NCBI RefSeq assembly: GCF_900119825.1
Contig: NZ_FPKR01000001.1
Coordinates: 372,001 to 436,000, forward strand
Direction of reading: 5' to 3'
Source of the DNA: Chitinimonas taiwanensis DSM 18899
Lineage (GTDB): Bacteria; Pseudomonadota; Gammaproteobacteria; Burkholderiales; Chitinimonadaceae
Length of the DNA: 64,000 nt
Shown here one piece after another: positions 18,164 to 27,299 of this stretch; the first letter of the stretch is position 1; the number at the start of each line of letters is the position of its first letter. Made by a program: the position numbers and the translations under genes. The notes under the pieces are model-generated. The model was not told the DNA's origin. It was given only the letters and a program-made list of their open reading frames with translations, and ran no database searches.

Positions 18164-18901
18164 ATGCTGATCCAGTCCCATATCGTCGACCTGCCTACCC
18201 CCAGCGGCGTCATGCGCACCTATGTGCACCGTCCAGCCGGGGAGGGCGCTTATCCGGCCATCCTGTTCTATTCGGAAATCTTCCAGCAGACCGGCCCGAT
18301 CGAGCGTTCCGCCAAGATCATGGCCGGCCACGGCTATGTGGTGCTGGTGCCTGAGGTGTTCCATGAGCTGAATCCGATCGGCACGGTGCTCGCCTATGAC
18401 GATGCTGGGCGCGACAAGGGCAATGCCGACAAGGCCGCCAAAGCGGTGACCGCCTACGATGCCGATAACGCGGCCATGATTGCCTGGCTGGACCAGCAGG
18501 CTTTCTGCAATGGCCAGATCGGCGCGATGGGCTTTTGCCTTGGCGGCCATCTGGCCTTCCGTGCCGCGCTGCAGCCACAGGTCAAGGCCACCGCCTGCTT
18601 CTACGCGACCGATCTGCACAGCCAGGTGATCCCGAATCCGCCTGGCCAGCACAGCATGGAACGCCTGGCCGATATCGGCGGGGAATTGCTGATGATCTGG
18701 GGCAAGCGGGACCCGCATATCCCGGCCGAGGGCCGTGCACGCGTGTATGCGCAGCTGAGCGCCGCCGACCTGCGCTTTACCTGGCACGAGTTCAACGGCC
18801 AGCATGCGTTTATGCGCGACGAGGGCGAGCGCTACGATCCCGAGCTGGCGCTGCTCGGTTACCAGCTGGCGCTGGGCTTGTTGCGCCGCGCCCTGCGCTG
18901 A
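18164..18901 (+). CDS. dienelactone hydrolase family protein
   Basis: A 245-residue cytoplasmic alpha/beta hydrolase with the dienelactone-hydrolase triad Cys125 (GFCLGG, 123-128), Asp183 (GKRDPHIP) and His214 (NGQHAF); the oxyanion-region Glu is in FYSEIF (Glu38). Carboxymethylenebutenolidase activity is typical of founding members, but there are no aromatic ring-cleavage genes nearby, so the natural substrate is uncertain. The upstream open frame is discarded because MLIQSHIVD begins the family's first strand. Confidence 0.9.
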   Translation: MLIQSHIVDLPTPSGVMRTYVHRPAGEGAYPAILFYSEIFQQTGPIERSAKIMAGHGYVVLVPEVFHELNPIGTVLAYDDAGRDKGNADKAAKAVTAYDADNAAMIAWLDQQAFCNGQIGAMGFCLGGHLAFRAALQPQVKATACFYATDLHSQVIPNPPGQHSMERLADIGGELLMIWGKRDPHIPAEGRARVYAQLSAADLRFTWHEFNGQHAFMRDEGERYDPELALLGYQLALGLLRRALR

Positions 18902-18960
18902 GCACCCGCACCTTCCATTGCAAGTTTCACCGGCCGCCTGGCGGCCAGACTAGATAGACC

Positions 18961-19941
18961 ATGGCCAAGCAGCCCTACCGCCCGCAACCCGTCGAGAAGA
19001 CCGGCCTGCACCCGCGCAATGCCCACCGCACACGCTATGACTTCGCCGCGCTGACGGCCGATAGCCCTGAGCTGGCTGAGTTCGTGGCGCCGAATGCCTA
19101 TGGCGATGTGTCGATCGACTTTGCCAACCCGGCTGCGGTCAAGACACTCAATCGCGCGCTGCTCAAACAGCATTACGGCGTGGTCGGCTGGGATATCCCA
19201 CCCGACTATCTATGCCCGCCGATTCCGGGCCGCGCCGATTATCTGCACTATCTGGCCGATCTGCTCGAACACAGCACCGGCGGCAAGCTGCCGCGCGGCG
19301 CGGATATCCGCGTGCTCGATATCGGCGTGGGCGCGAATGCGATCTACCCGCTGATCGGCCACGCCGCCTATGGCTGGTCCTTCGTCGGCAGCGAGGTCGA
19401 TGCGACTGCGCTGGCCAATGCCCAGGCCATTCTGGCCGCCAATCCGCGCTTTGCGGCAGCCATTGAACTACGCCTGCAGACCCAGCCGCAGCAGTTCTTT
19501 GCCGGCATCGTGCAGCCGGGTGAATGGTTCGACCTGTGCATGTGCAATCCACCCTTCCATGCCTCGCTGGCCGAAGCCGGCGCCGGTTCGCAGCGCAAAT
19601 GGAAGCATCTGGGCAAGCCGGCGGCCACGGCAGGCGGCAAGCCGGTGCTGAATTTCGGCGGCCATGGTGGTGAGTTGTGGTGCGAGGGCGGCGAGGAAGC
19701 CTTCATCTGCCGCATGGTGGCCGAAAGTGCCGCCATGCCGACCGCCTGCTACTGGTTCACCAGCCTGGTGTCCAAGCAGACCAGCCTGCCCGGTATCTAC
19801 CGCGCGCTGGACGAAGCCGGCGCCACTGACCACTACACGATAGACATGGCCCAGGGCCAGAAGCACAGCCGCATCGTGGCCTGGACCTTCTACGACACGC
19901 GCCAGCGCAATGCCTGGGCCAAGATGCGCAGCGCGAAGTAA
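18961..19941 (+). CDS. rlmF: 23S rRNA (adenine(1618)-N6)-methyltransferase
   Basis: Class I SAM-dependent methyltransferase (formerly YbiN) modifying A1618 of 23S rRNA. The 326-residue protein opens with [16 protein letters not shown] (14-29), a family signature. It has the SAM-binding LDIGVGAN (119-126), the catalytic NPPF (196-199) and a late [17 protein letters not shown] region. Its length and motif order match E. coli RlmF. It ends 2 bases before the convergent stop of the next gene, so transcripts meet tail to tail. Confidence 0.95.
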   Translation: MAKQPYRPQPVEKTGLHPRNAHRTRYDFAALTADSPELAEFVAPNAYGDVSIDFANPAAVKTLNRALLKQHYGVVGWDIPPDYLCPPIPGRADYLHYLADLLEHSTGGKLPRGADIRVLDIGVGANAIYPLIGHAAYGWSFVGSEVDATALANAQAILAANPRFAAAIELRLQTQPQQFFAGIVQPGEWFDLCMCNPPFHASLAEAGAGSQRKWKHLGKPAATAGGKPVLNFGGHGGELWCEGGEEAFICRMVAESAAMPTACYWFTSLVSKQTSLPGIYRALDEAGATDHYTIDMAQGQKHSRIVAWTFYDTRQRNAWAKMRSAK

Positions 19942-19943
19942 GA

Positions 19944-21137
19944 CTAGTCTTCCGCCTGCGGCGCGGGCCCCACATAGCGGGCCGAGGGGCGGATCACCGA
20001 TCGGGTGCGGCGCTGCTCCAGAATCTGGGCGATCACGCCGATGCTGCGCCCGGCGTGCAGCAGGATGAAGGCCGCATCGGGCGGCCAGCCCATGGCGCGG
20101 CGCAGGGTGACCAGGGCGAAATCCAGCGAGGGATGCTGGCCGGTCAGCTCGGCAATGCTGGCGGCCAGCGCCATCGTGCGGTTGTCGCCGAGCTGGCGCG
20201 TCAGCAGCCAGCGCGCACGCGGTTCGCCCTGCGGATAGGCCGGGTGGTTGAAGCCATGCAAGGGGTCGCCACGATCCAGGCGTGCCTGTACCGCGCGGGC
20301 CAGATCGGGCTGCTGCGCCCATTCCTCCCACATCGCCTCCACCTGGGCAAAGGCGCCGCCATGCAGGGTGCCCGATACGCCGCATAGCGCGGCCAGCATG
20401 GCATGGCCCAGCGTGGCGCCGGTGGCGGCAATGCAGCGGCTGGGGAAGGTCAGATTATTCAGCTGATGATCGGCCACCAGCACTAGGATGGCGCGCAGCA
20501 GAGCGGTGGCGTCCTCATCCAGGCCCCAGGCCTGGGCAAACTGCTGCTTGAGCGGCAGGGCCGAGGGCAGGGTGCCGAGCAGGCCGGCCACCTGATAGCG
20601 CAGCAGCGACGCGCAGCTGGCCGCCAGCGTTGTTTCCTGTTGCAGCCAGGCGGCGCTGGGGATGTCCTGCTGGCCGAGGGTGAACAGCGCCAGCGCCCGC
20701 TCGGCCAATGGCCGGCCAGCCAGCTCGGCCCGCGCATGCAGCCAAAGTGCCGAGGGCGCGGGCGGGCTGCTGGCGAAGGGATCGGCCAGCTCGAACTGCC
20801 ATAGCCAACGCGCCACATCTTCCACCTCAGCCTGTTCGGCCATCTGCAGCGCCGGGCGTCCCCGGTAGTACAGCTCCCCATCCAATACTGTGCTCAGCGC
20901 GGTTTCCAGCAGCGGCCAACCCTGCTCCAGTGCGGTCAGGCCCTGGTTCTGTGGCTTGCGCCCACGCGATTTGCGCGTGGCCAGCTTGGCCACGTCCTCG
21001 GCGCGGTACAGCCGCCCGCGCGTGTCGCCTGCTGCCTGGCTGGTGCGTATCAGGCCACGGCTCACATAGGAATACAGCGTCTGCTTGCTGACCCCCAGTT
21101 GCTGGGCGGCCTCGCTGGCGGTGATCAGGCTGGGCAT
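19944..21137 (-). CDS. citrate synthase-like protein with N-terminal helix-turn-helix
   Basis: A 397-residue fusion. Residues 1-60 form an excisionase/MerR-type winged helix (LITASEAAQQLGVSKQTLYSYVSRGLI, then a wing through RLYRAEDVAKLATRKSRGRKP). Residues 80-390 are a citrate-synthase fold, with LVADHQLNNLTFPSR as the first active-site histidine region, TLHGGAFAQVEAM as the second and GFNHPAYPQGEPRA in place of GFGHRVY. The third catalytic residue could be the Asp in SLDFALVTL. Such HTH-citrate synthases are known but uncharacterised; they may be metabolite-sensing regulators or 2-methylcitrate-type enzymes. The TTG two codons upstream is a poorer start than ATG 21137. The gene is divergent from a peptidase. 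Confidence 0.85.
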   Translation of the reverse strand: MPSLITASEAAQQLGVSKQTLYSYVSRGLIRTSQAAGDTRGRLYRAEDVAKLATRKSRGRKPQNQGLTALEQGWPLLETALSTVLDGELYYRGRPALQMAEQAEVEDVARWLWQFELADPFASSPPAPSALWLHARAELAGRPLAERALALFTLGQQDIPSAAWLQQETTLAASCASLLRYQVAGLLGTLPSALPLKQQFAQAWGLDEDATALLRAILVLVADHQLNNLTFPSRCIAATGATLGHAMLAALCGVSGTLHGGAFAQVEAMWEEWAQQPDLARAVQARLDRGDPLHGFNHPAYPQGEPRARWLLTRQLGDNRTMALAASIAELTGQHPSLDFALVTLRRAMGWPPDAAFILLHAGRSIGVIAQILEQRRTRSVIRPSARYVGPAPQAED

Positions 21138-21257
21138 GGGCAAGATAGGTCGATTGGTTGAATCAAGATTGACGATATATAGGCATCGACAATTTAATGG
21201 ATTCAGTGATTAACGCAAGCCAGGCCGGCTTGCCGTCTATTGAGGGAGAGGAAACCC

Positions 21258-23405
21258 ATGCCACATTCAGCCCGCCAGCTCTGGCGCCATTGCCTCACGC
21301 TGGGCCTGCTCGGTCTCGCCTGCCTGAGCGAGGCCGCCCCGCCGGCCACCGCGCTGCGGCCGGTGGAGGAAGTACACCACGGGGTAAAGGTCAGCGACCC
21401 CTATCGCTGGCTGGAGGATACCCAGACCAGCGAATTCCGCAGCTGGCTGGCCGCGCAGTCGGCGCATACCGAGCAATCGCTGGAGGTGATACCCGAGCGT
21501 GCTGCGCTGGGTGAGCGGATTGCCCAGCTCAGCCAGGGCACCGCGCAGCTGCGCGAGCTGGCCTGGGGCGGCGCGCATCTGTTCTATCTGGAAACCGCGC
21601 CGGGCGAAGACAGCGCCAAGCTGATGTGGCGGCCGAAGGGACGCGGCCCAGCCCGTCTGCTGCTCGACCCACAGAGCCTGTCGCGCGATGGCCAGCGCAT
21701 GAGCATCAACTATTTCACTCCCTCGCCCGATGGCCGCTATCTGACCGTGGGCATCGCCGCCGGTGGCTCGGAAAAACATGTGCTGCATGTGCTGGATGTG
21801 CAGCGCGGTCGCTTGCTGGATGAGCGTATCGATCGCGTCTACGGCGGCTACTGGACGGTGAGCTGGTTGCCCGATGGCGAGCGCTTCTTCTATGTGCGTG
21901 GCACCACCGAGAACCGCTACAACAAGACGCGTATCTATCTGCACCAGCTCGGGCGCGCGCCCGAGCACGACCCGGCCATCTTCGGCTGGGGCCTGCATGG
22001 CCTCGATTTCGCACCGGGCGATTACAGCTATGTGCGCCTGGCACCGGGCAGCAAGCATCTGGTGGTGACCACGGTGCCGGGTGTGGCCAGTGAGCGGCAT
22101 TTCTTCACCGCGCCGCTGGCCGAGGTGCTGGCTGGGCGTGCATCGTGGCGACGGCTGTCCAGCCCGGCGGATGAGTGGTTCCGTGGCTATGCACATGGCC
22201 AGCAACTGTATGTGCTCAGCCACGCGGCCGCGCCGCGCAACAAGCTGCTGCGCCTCGATCTGGACCGGCCCACACAGGCGCCCGAGCTGGTGCTGCCGGC
22301 CGGCAATGCGGTGCTGCAGGATGCGGCCGTGGCGCGCGATGGCCTGTATGTGCAGGGCATGGAAGCCGGCGTGGCCAAGCTCTACCGCCTGCCCTATGGG
22401 CGCGGGCAGGCGCAGCCGGTGGCCTTGCCTTTTGCCGGCCATATCGCCGAGATGACGGCCGCGCCGGATCGCGACGGCGTGCTGCTGAAGCTGGAAGGCT
22501 GGGCCCAGTCGCCGCGCGTGCTGGCGGTCGGTCCGGGCGGCAGCCGCGACCTTGGCTTCTTGGCGCCATCGCCCTTCGACTTCAGCCAGATCGAGGTGCG
22601 CCAGATGCTGGTGGATAGCCATGATGGCGTGCGCGTGCCGTTGACCGTGCTGCTGCGCAAGGGCTTGGCGCTGGATGGTGCGCGGCCCACCCAGCTCAGC
22701 GGCTATGGCGCCTATGGCATGGCGCGCGTGCCGCGCTTCGACGCCCAGAACCTCGCCTGGCTGGAACGCGGTGGTGTGCTGGCCATTGCCCATGTACGGG
22801 GGGGCGGCGAGTTCGGCGAGGAATGGCATCGCGCTGGGCAGATTCTGACCAAGTCCAATACTGTGCTCGACTTCGTCGCCTGTGCCGAGGCGCTGATCAA
22901 GCTCGGCTATACCCAACCGGCCAAGCTGGCCGGGGTGGGCCATAGCGCGGGCGGCATCACCATCGGCGCGGCGATCACCGAGCGGCCCGATTTATTTGCC
23001 GCCGCCCAGCACGGGGTGGGCATGGCCGATCTGCTGCGCTACGAGTTTACGGGCACCGGGCCGGCCAATATTCCTGAGTTCGGTTCGGTCACGCGCAAAT
23101 ACCAGTTCCTGGCCATGCTCTCGGTCAGCCCCTATCAACGCGTGGTGGACGGTACGGCCTATCCGGCGGTGATCCTGACCACTGGCCTGAACGACGCACG
23201 TGTGCCGGTCTGGCAGCCGGCCAAGCTGGCGGCGCGCCTGCAGGCGGCCAGCAGCTCGGGCAAGCCGGTGCTGCTGCGTACCGATATGGAGGGTGGGCAC
23301 GGTGGCGACAATACCCGCCGCCAGCGCATCCAGACCCAGACCGATGTGTGGGCCTTCTTCCTCTCTGCCATGGGCGAGCCGGGTTTTGGGCTCGATCAGA
23401 AGTAG
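21258..23405 (+). CDS. prolyl oligopeptidase family (S9) serine peptidase, exported
   Basis: A 715-residue peptidase with a signal-like N terminus (HCLTLGLLGLACLSEAAPPA), then an N-terminal seven-bladed beta propeller (about 60-420) gating a C-terminal alpha/beta-hydrolase domain. The opening DPYRWLED motif is diagnostic of S9A. The triad is Ser563 (GHSAGG), Asp646 (LNDARVP) and His681 (GGHGGDN). It cleaves short peptides after proline in characterised relatives. GAGAGGAAACCC supports ATG 21258. The last 10 bases overlap the convergent FAD oxidoreductase gene. Confidence 0.93.
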   Translation: MPHSARQLWRHCLTLGLLGLACLSEAAPPATALRPVEEVHHGVKVSDPYRWLEDTQTSEFRSWLAAQSAHTEQSLEVIPERAALGERIAQLSQGTAQLRELAWGGAHLFYLETAPGEDSAKLMWRPKGRGPARLLLDPQSLSRDGQRMSINYFTPSPDGRYLTVGIAAGGSEKHVLHVLDVQRGRLLDERIDRVYGGYWTVSWLPDGERFFYVRGTTENRYNKTRIYLHQLGRAPEHDPAIFGWGLHGLDFAPGDYSYVRLAPGSKHLVVTTVPGVASERHFFTAPLAEVLAGRASWRRLSSPADEWFRGYAHGQQLYVLSHAAAPRNKLLRLDLDRPTQAPELVLPAGNAVLQDAAVARDGLYVQGMEAGVAKLYRLPYGRGQAQPVALPFAGHIAEMTAAPDRDGVLLKLEGWAQSPRVLAVGPGGSRDLGFLAPSPFDFSQIEVRQMLVDSHDGVRVPLTVLLRKGLALDGARPTQLSGYGAYGMARVPRFDAQNLAWLERGGVLAIAHVRGGGEFGEEWHRAGQILTKSNTVLDFVACAEALIKLGYTQPAKLAGVGHSAGGITIGAAITERPDLFAAAQHGVGMADLLRYEFTGTGPANIPEFGSVTRKYQFLAMLSVSPYQRVVDGTAYPAVILTTGLNDARVPVWQPAKLAARLQAASSSGKPVLLRTDMEGGHGGDNTRRQRIQTQTDVWAFFLSAMGEPGFGLDQK

Positions 23406-24685
23406 TCACGTGCCCGGTAGTAGGCCATGCCCGCGGCCTGTAGCAGGGCGCCGAGCTTTTCGCCGCCGGGAAAGGCCGGCTTGGGAAGCGCGCTGAACAG
23501 CTGCAGATGGCGTTCATCGCCGCGAATCGCCTCGGCCAGCACCCGGCCGGCCACGCAAGTCGGCACGATGCCGTGGCCGGAAAAGCCCTGCGCCCAGTAC
23601 ACCGGGCCGGCCCGGCCAAAATCGGGCGTGCGCGGCAGGCTGATGTCGATATGTCCGCCCCAGGCGTAATCGATGTTTACCTCGGCCAGCTGCGGGAAGA
23701 CCTTCAGCATATCGGCGCGCATGCCCTGGGCCAGATGGCGCGGTTCGCGCCCGGTATAGGTGCATTTGCCGCCGAACAGCAGGCGCCGGTCGGCGCTCAG
23801 GCGGAAGTAATCGAGGATGAACTGGTTGTCCGATACCGCGTGATTGCTCGGAAGTAGCTGCTGTGCCAAGGCTTCGTCCAGCGGCTCGGTGGCGATGATA
23901 TAGGTGCCGACCGGCAGCACGCGCGCGCGCAGCTGCGGGTTGAGGCGGTCGATATAGGCATTGCAGGCCAGCACCAGGCGGCCGGCGCGCACGCTGCCCT
24001 GGGCGGTGTGCACCTGCACGCCATTGGCGTTTTCGGTGTAGCGCAGCACCTGGCTGTCTTCGAAGATCTGCACACCCAGCGCTTCGGCGGCGCGCGCGAG
24101 GCCCAGCACATAGTTGAGCGGATGCAGATGCCCGCCGCGCCGGTCGAGCAGGGCGGCCTGGTAGCGCTGGCTACCGATATGCGCACCGAGCTCGGCCTTG
24201 GGGATGAAGCCCAGCTCGCGGTAACCCCATTTCTCGGCGGCCTCGCGCTGCCAGTCTGTCAGCAGGTGCACACGGCGCGCCTGCACCGAGGTCCACAGAT
24301 GACCCTCGGCCAAATCGCAGTCTATGGCGTGGCGGGCGATGCGCTGGCGGATCTCGTCCGCCGCATCGGTGATCAGCTGCCAGACCTGGCGCGCGCCCTG
24401 CAGGCCCAGCGCGGCTTCGAAGGGCGGCATATCGCAGCTGAAGCCGAGGATGATCTGTCCACCATTGCGCCCCGACGCCCCCCAGCCGACCCGGCTGGCT
24501 TCCAGAATGGCGACCTTGAGGCCGGCTTCGGCCAGGTTCAGCGCCGTGTAGAGGCCGGTGAAGCCCGCCCCGACCACCAGCACATCCACATCCAGCTCGC
24601 CTTCCAGGCGTGGCCGTCGGTGTTGGGCGGCCGGGCTGCTGGCGCTGTAGTAGCTGCGTAGGTAGTCGGTGCTGTGCTCGAACAT
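23396..24685 (-). CDS. FAD-dependent amine oxidoreductase (DAO family, PuuB-like)
   Basis: A 429-residue flavoprotein of the DadA/glycine-oxidase fold. The Rossmann dinucleotide motif is VVGAGFTGLYTA (37-48), preceded by the DYLRSYYSAS opening seen in gamma-glutamylputrescine oxidase and its relatives. WGASGRNGGQ (about 68-77) and the late HIDISLPRTPDFGR...YWAQGFSGHG region complete the family pattern. PuuB oxidises gamma-glutamyl-putrescine, but related enzymes use other amines, so the exact substrate is open. It is divergent from an ornithine decarboxylase gene, which supports a polyamine link. Confidence 0.85.
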   Translation of the reverse strand: MFEHSTDYLRSYYSASSPAAQHRRPRLEGELDVDVLVVGAGFTGLYTALNLAEAGLKVAILEASRVGWGASGRNGGQIILGFSCDMPPFEAALGLQGARQVWQLITDAADEIRQRIARHAIDCDLAEGHLWTSVQARRVHLLTDWQREAAEKWGYRELGFIPKAELGAHIGSQRYQAALLDRRGGHLHPLNYVLGLARAAEALGVQIFEDSQVLRYTENANGVQVHTAQGSVRAGRLVLACNAYIDRLNPQLRARVLPVGTYIIATEPLDEALAQQLLPSNHAVSDNQFILDYFRLSADRRLLFGGKCTYTGREPRHLAQGMRADMLKVFPQLAEVNIDYAWGGHIDISLPRTPDFGRAGPVYWAQGFSGHGIVPTCVAGRVLAEAIRGDERHLQLFSALPKPAFPGGEKLGALLQAAGMAYYRARDYF

Positions 24686-24817
24686 GCGGACTCACGGGCG
24701 AGGGGACTGGCCCGCATTATGGCCAGAGGCCGGCGCGCCTGTCGTGCTGCAGTGCAGCGGGTGTTGCAGGCGGGATGCGTTCTATATTGCTCGCTCCTCC
24801 TTGCCGGGAATGCTCCG

Positions 24818-25954
24818 ATGGCGCGTGTATTCGACCCCGATCTGGAAGTCGTCGCCGACTTCGCCCTGGTGCAGGCCGAGCTGGCGCGCGGCCGGGCCAC
24901 CCCCTTTCTGCTGATGGACAGTGCGGTGCTGCGCGAGAAGCTGCGCCGCTTTCGTGCTGCCTTGCCGCGCGTGCAGCCTCATTACGCGGTCAAGTGCAAT
25001 CCCGATCCAGGCGTGTTGCGCGTGCTGTACGAGGCCGGCGCCGGTTTCGAGATCGCCTCGCCCGAGGAGCTGGCGCTCTGCCTGGCGCTGGGTGTGCCGG
25101 CCGGCGAGCTCTACTACAGCAATCCGGTACGTGCACCGGCCGCCCTGGCAAAGGCTGCGCAGGCCGGCGTGCAATGGTATGTGGTCGATTCGCGTGAGGA
25201 GTTGCGCAAGGTGCTGCGCATCCACCCGACCGCCAGCTTCTATCTGCGCCTGCACACCAGCAATGCGGGCTCGGTTTCGCCGCTATCGGAGAAATTCGGC
25301 CTGTTCGACGATCAAGTGGCGTCTTTGCTGGACGAGGCAAGTAGGCTGGGCGCTGACCTGGCCGGGGTGACCTTCCATGCCGGCTCGCAGTGCCTAAACC
25401 CGCATAACTGGCTGGCCGGTATAGCCGCCGCGCGCCAGGTATTTGCCCAGATGCAGGCGCGCGGCCTGTGCCCGCGTCTGCTGAATCTGGGCGGTGGCTT
25501 TCCGGTCCAGCACCGCAGCCCGGTGCCCTCGATCGCCGCGATCGGCGCGCAGATCAATGCCGCGCTGGCTGATCTGCCCGCTGATATTCGCGTGATGGCC
25601 GAGCCTGGGCGCTTCCTGGTATCGGATGCGGGCTGGCTGGTGACCCAGGTGATAGGCCGGACCGAAAAACGCGGTCAGCCCTGGGCCTATCTGGATGCGG
25701 GCGTCTTCAACGGCCTGCTGGAAAGCATCACCGGCATCGATTACGACATGCGCAGCGACCGGCATGGCCCGCTGCGTGACTGGGTGGTGGCCGGGCCGAC
25801 CTGCGATTCGATGGACATCTGCACGCGCCAGCAGCCGCTGCCGGCCGATCTGGCTGAGGGCGATTATCTGTATGTGCGCAATGCTGGTGCCTATAGCACG
25901 GCCTGCAGTAGCCGCTTCAATGGCTTTGCGCTGCCCGAGGTGGTGCTGGTCTAG
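24818..25954 (+). CDS. ornithine/lysine decarboxylase, alanine-racemase fold
   Basis: A 378-residue fold-type III PLP decarboxylase. PLP lysine is Lys59 in YAVKCNP; the phosphate-binding glycine loop is NLGGGFPV; the cross-subunit Cys329-Asp330 lies in GPTCDSMD, and Tyr359 is in GAYSTA. The CDSMD motif, short length and lack of LysA features point to ornithine (or ornithine/lysine) decarboxylase making putrescine rather than diaminopimelate decarboxylase. ATG 24818 is used; the 48 codons upstream look non-coding. With the divergent amine oxidase and a nearby polyamine-binding protein it forms a putrescine-centred neighbourhood. Confidence 0.9.
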   Translation: MARVFDPDLEVVADFALVQAELARGRATPFLLMDSAVLREKLRRFRAALPRVQPHYAVKCNPDPGVLRVLYEAGAGFEIASPEELALCLALGVPAGELYYSNPVRAPAALAKAAQAGVQWYVVDSREELRKVLRIHPTASFYLRLHTSNAGSVSPLSEKFGLFDDQVASLLDEASRLGADLAGVTFHAGSQCLNPHNWLAGIAAARQVFAQMQARGLCPRLLNLGGGFPVQHRSPVPSIAAIGAQINAALADLPADIRVMAEPGRFLVSDAGWLVTQVIGRTEKRGQPWAYLDAGVFNGLLESITGIDYDMRSDRHGPLRDWVVAGPTCDSMDICTRQQPLPADLAEGDYLYVRNAGAYSTACSSRFNGFALPEVVLV

Positions 25955-25961
25955 GCCAACC

Positions 25962-27158
25962 CTAGGACACCGCCTTCACCCGCCGCGCCGCCCACACGGC
26001 TATGAGGCCGACCGCGCAGCTCAGGTAGCCGACCCAGTCGTAATGCAGGAGCTGGCCCGCCGGCCCCTTGACCATGATGGCACCGGCCAGCAGGGCGGCC
26101 AGGCCCGAGCCGAGGTTCTGCATGGCCGAGTTGAAGGCCATGACCCTGCCGCGTGTCTGCGGCAGGCAGGAGGCGGTGACCAGGGCCGAGCAGGGGATGA
26201 AACGGCCGCTGACGAAGATGAAGAACAGCGCGGAAACCGCCAGCTGCCAGACCAGGCCATAGGGCAGGCTCTGGGTCACCAGCAGGATGGGCACAAAGCT
26301 GGCGAACACGGTCCAGCTCAGTACGTCGGCGTGGCGGTAGCGGTCGGTCAGCCTGGCGATCCAGGGGCGTGAGATCAGCGTGACCGCACCGCCGATCAGG
26401 TAGATATAGGGCAGCTCGGCCTGGCTGAGCCCGGCATTGGACACCATGGTCGGCGCGATATAGGGAATGACCATGAAGCCGGCGAACATGATCAGCGCCG
26501 AGGTCAGAAAGCCCCACCAGTGATTGGGCACCGAGAGCAGCTCGCGGTAGCTGGCCAGCAGGCTGGTATGGGGCTGACCGAGGTGGCCGCGCACATTCGG
26601 CACCAGCCGCCAGGCCAGCAGCAGGATCAGCGCACAGGCGGCCGCCAGCACGCCGAAGGGGGTGCGCCAGCTGAAATGGTTGGCGATGATCAGGCCGAGC
26701 GGCACGCCAGCGATGGCAGCCAGCGAGAAGGCCAGCATGACGATGCCCATCGCATGTCCGCGCCGCTGCGGCGGGATCACATCGCCGACGATGGCTAGGG
26801 TGACTGCGCCGAGCACGCCGCCGAACAGGCCGGCCACCACCCGCGCGAGCAACAGGCTCAGATAGCCGGGCGCCAGCGCACAGCCCACGGTGGCGACCAG
26901 CAGGCCGGCATAGGTTGCCAGCAGCGCATGCTTGCGGTCGTAGCGGTCGGCCAGGGCCGAGGCGAGCAGGGCCGATACGGCGGCGGCCAACGAATAGGAC
27001 GAGACCAGCAGGCCGAACTGGGCCGGCTGGATATGAAACTGCGCCATCAGCTGGGCCGAGAGCGGCATCATGATCATGAAGTCGACGATGGCGGTGAACT
27101 GCAGGGCCATCAGGGTCAGCAGCAGGGCGCGTTCGCGCGAGGGGCTCAGCTCAGTCAT
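25962..27158 (-). CDS. MFS transporter, DHA1 type
   Basis: A 398-residue major-facilitator protein with 12 predicted membrane segments. The first helix carries the acidic residue in TAIVDFMIMMP, the loop 2-3 motif is ASALADRYDRKHAL, and motif C in helix 5 appears as LAAIAGVPLGLIIAN. Proton-coupled drug or sugar export is typical of the subgroup. The start at 27158 (MTELSPSRER) is preferred; 40 further codons upstream are proline-rich and would place an odd extension before helix 1. It sits between the ornithine decarboxylase and a polyamine-binding protein, so export of a polyamine or related amine is possible but untested. Confidence 0.88.
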   Translation of the reverse strand: MTELSPSRERALLLTLMALQFTAIVDFMIMMPLSAQLMAQFHIQPAQFGLLVSSYSLAAAVSALLASALADRYDRKHALLATYAGLLVATVGCALAPGYLSLLLARVVAGLFGGVLGAVTLAIVGDVIPPQRRGHAMGIVMLAFSLAAIAGVPLGLIIANHFSWRTPFGVLAAACALILLLAWRLVPNVRGHLGQPHTSLLASYRELLSVPNHWWGFLTSALIMFAGFMVIPYIAPTMVSNAGLSQAELPYIYLIGGAVTLISRPWIARLTDRYRHADVLSWTVFASFVPILLVTQSLPYGLVWQLAVSALFFIFVSGRFIPCSALVTASCLPQTRGRVMAFNSAMQNLGSGLAALLAGAIMVKGPAGQLLHYDWVGYLSCAVGLIAVWAARRVKAVS

Positions 27159-27299
27159 GGTAGCGGTGGCAGCGGAAGAGCCGGCAGTGTGCCCGAGTTT
27201 GCCGTGCCCAGCCTGTGCGCGTGAGCCAGGGGAGGGCGCCTGGCGGACCGGCGCACCTGGCGCCGGCCCTGGTTTCACGTGTAACCGTTGGCCACGCGC

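Noticed and set aside
21267-22943. 558-codon minus-strand open frame opposite the prolyl oligopeptidase
   Set aside because: Shadow frame with histidine/glutamine-rich composition and no family resemblance.
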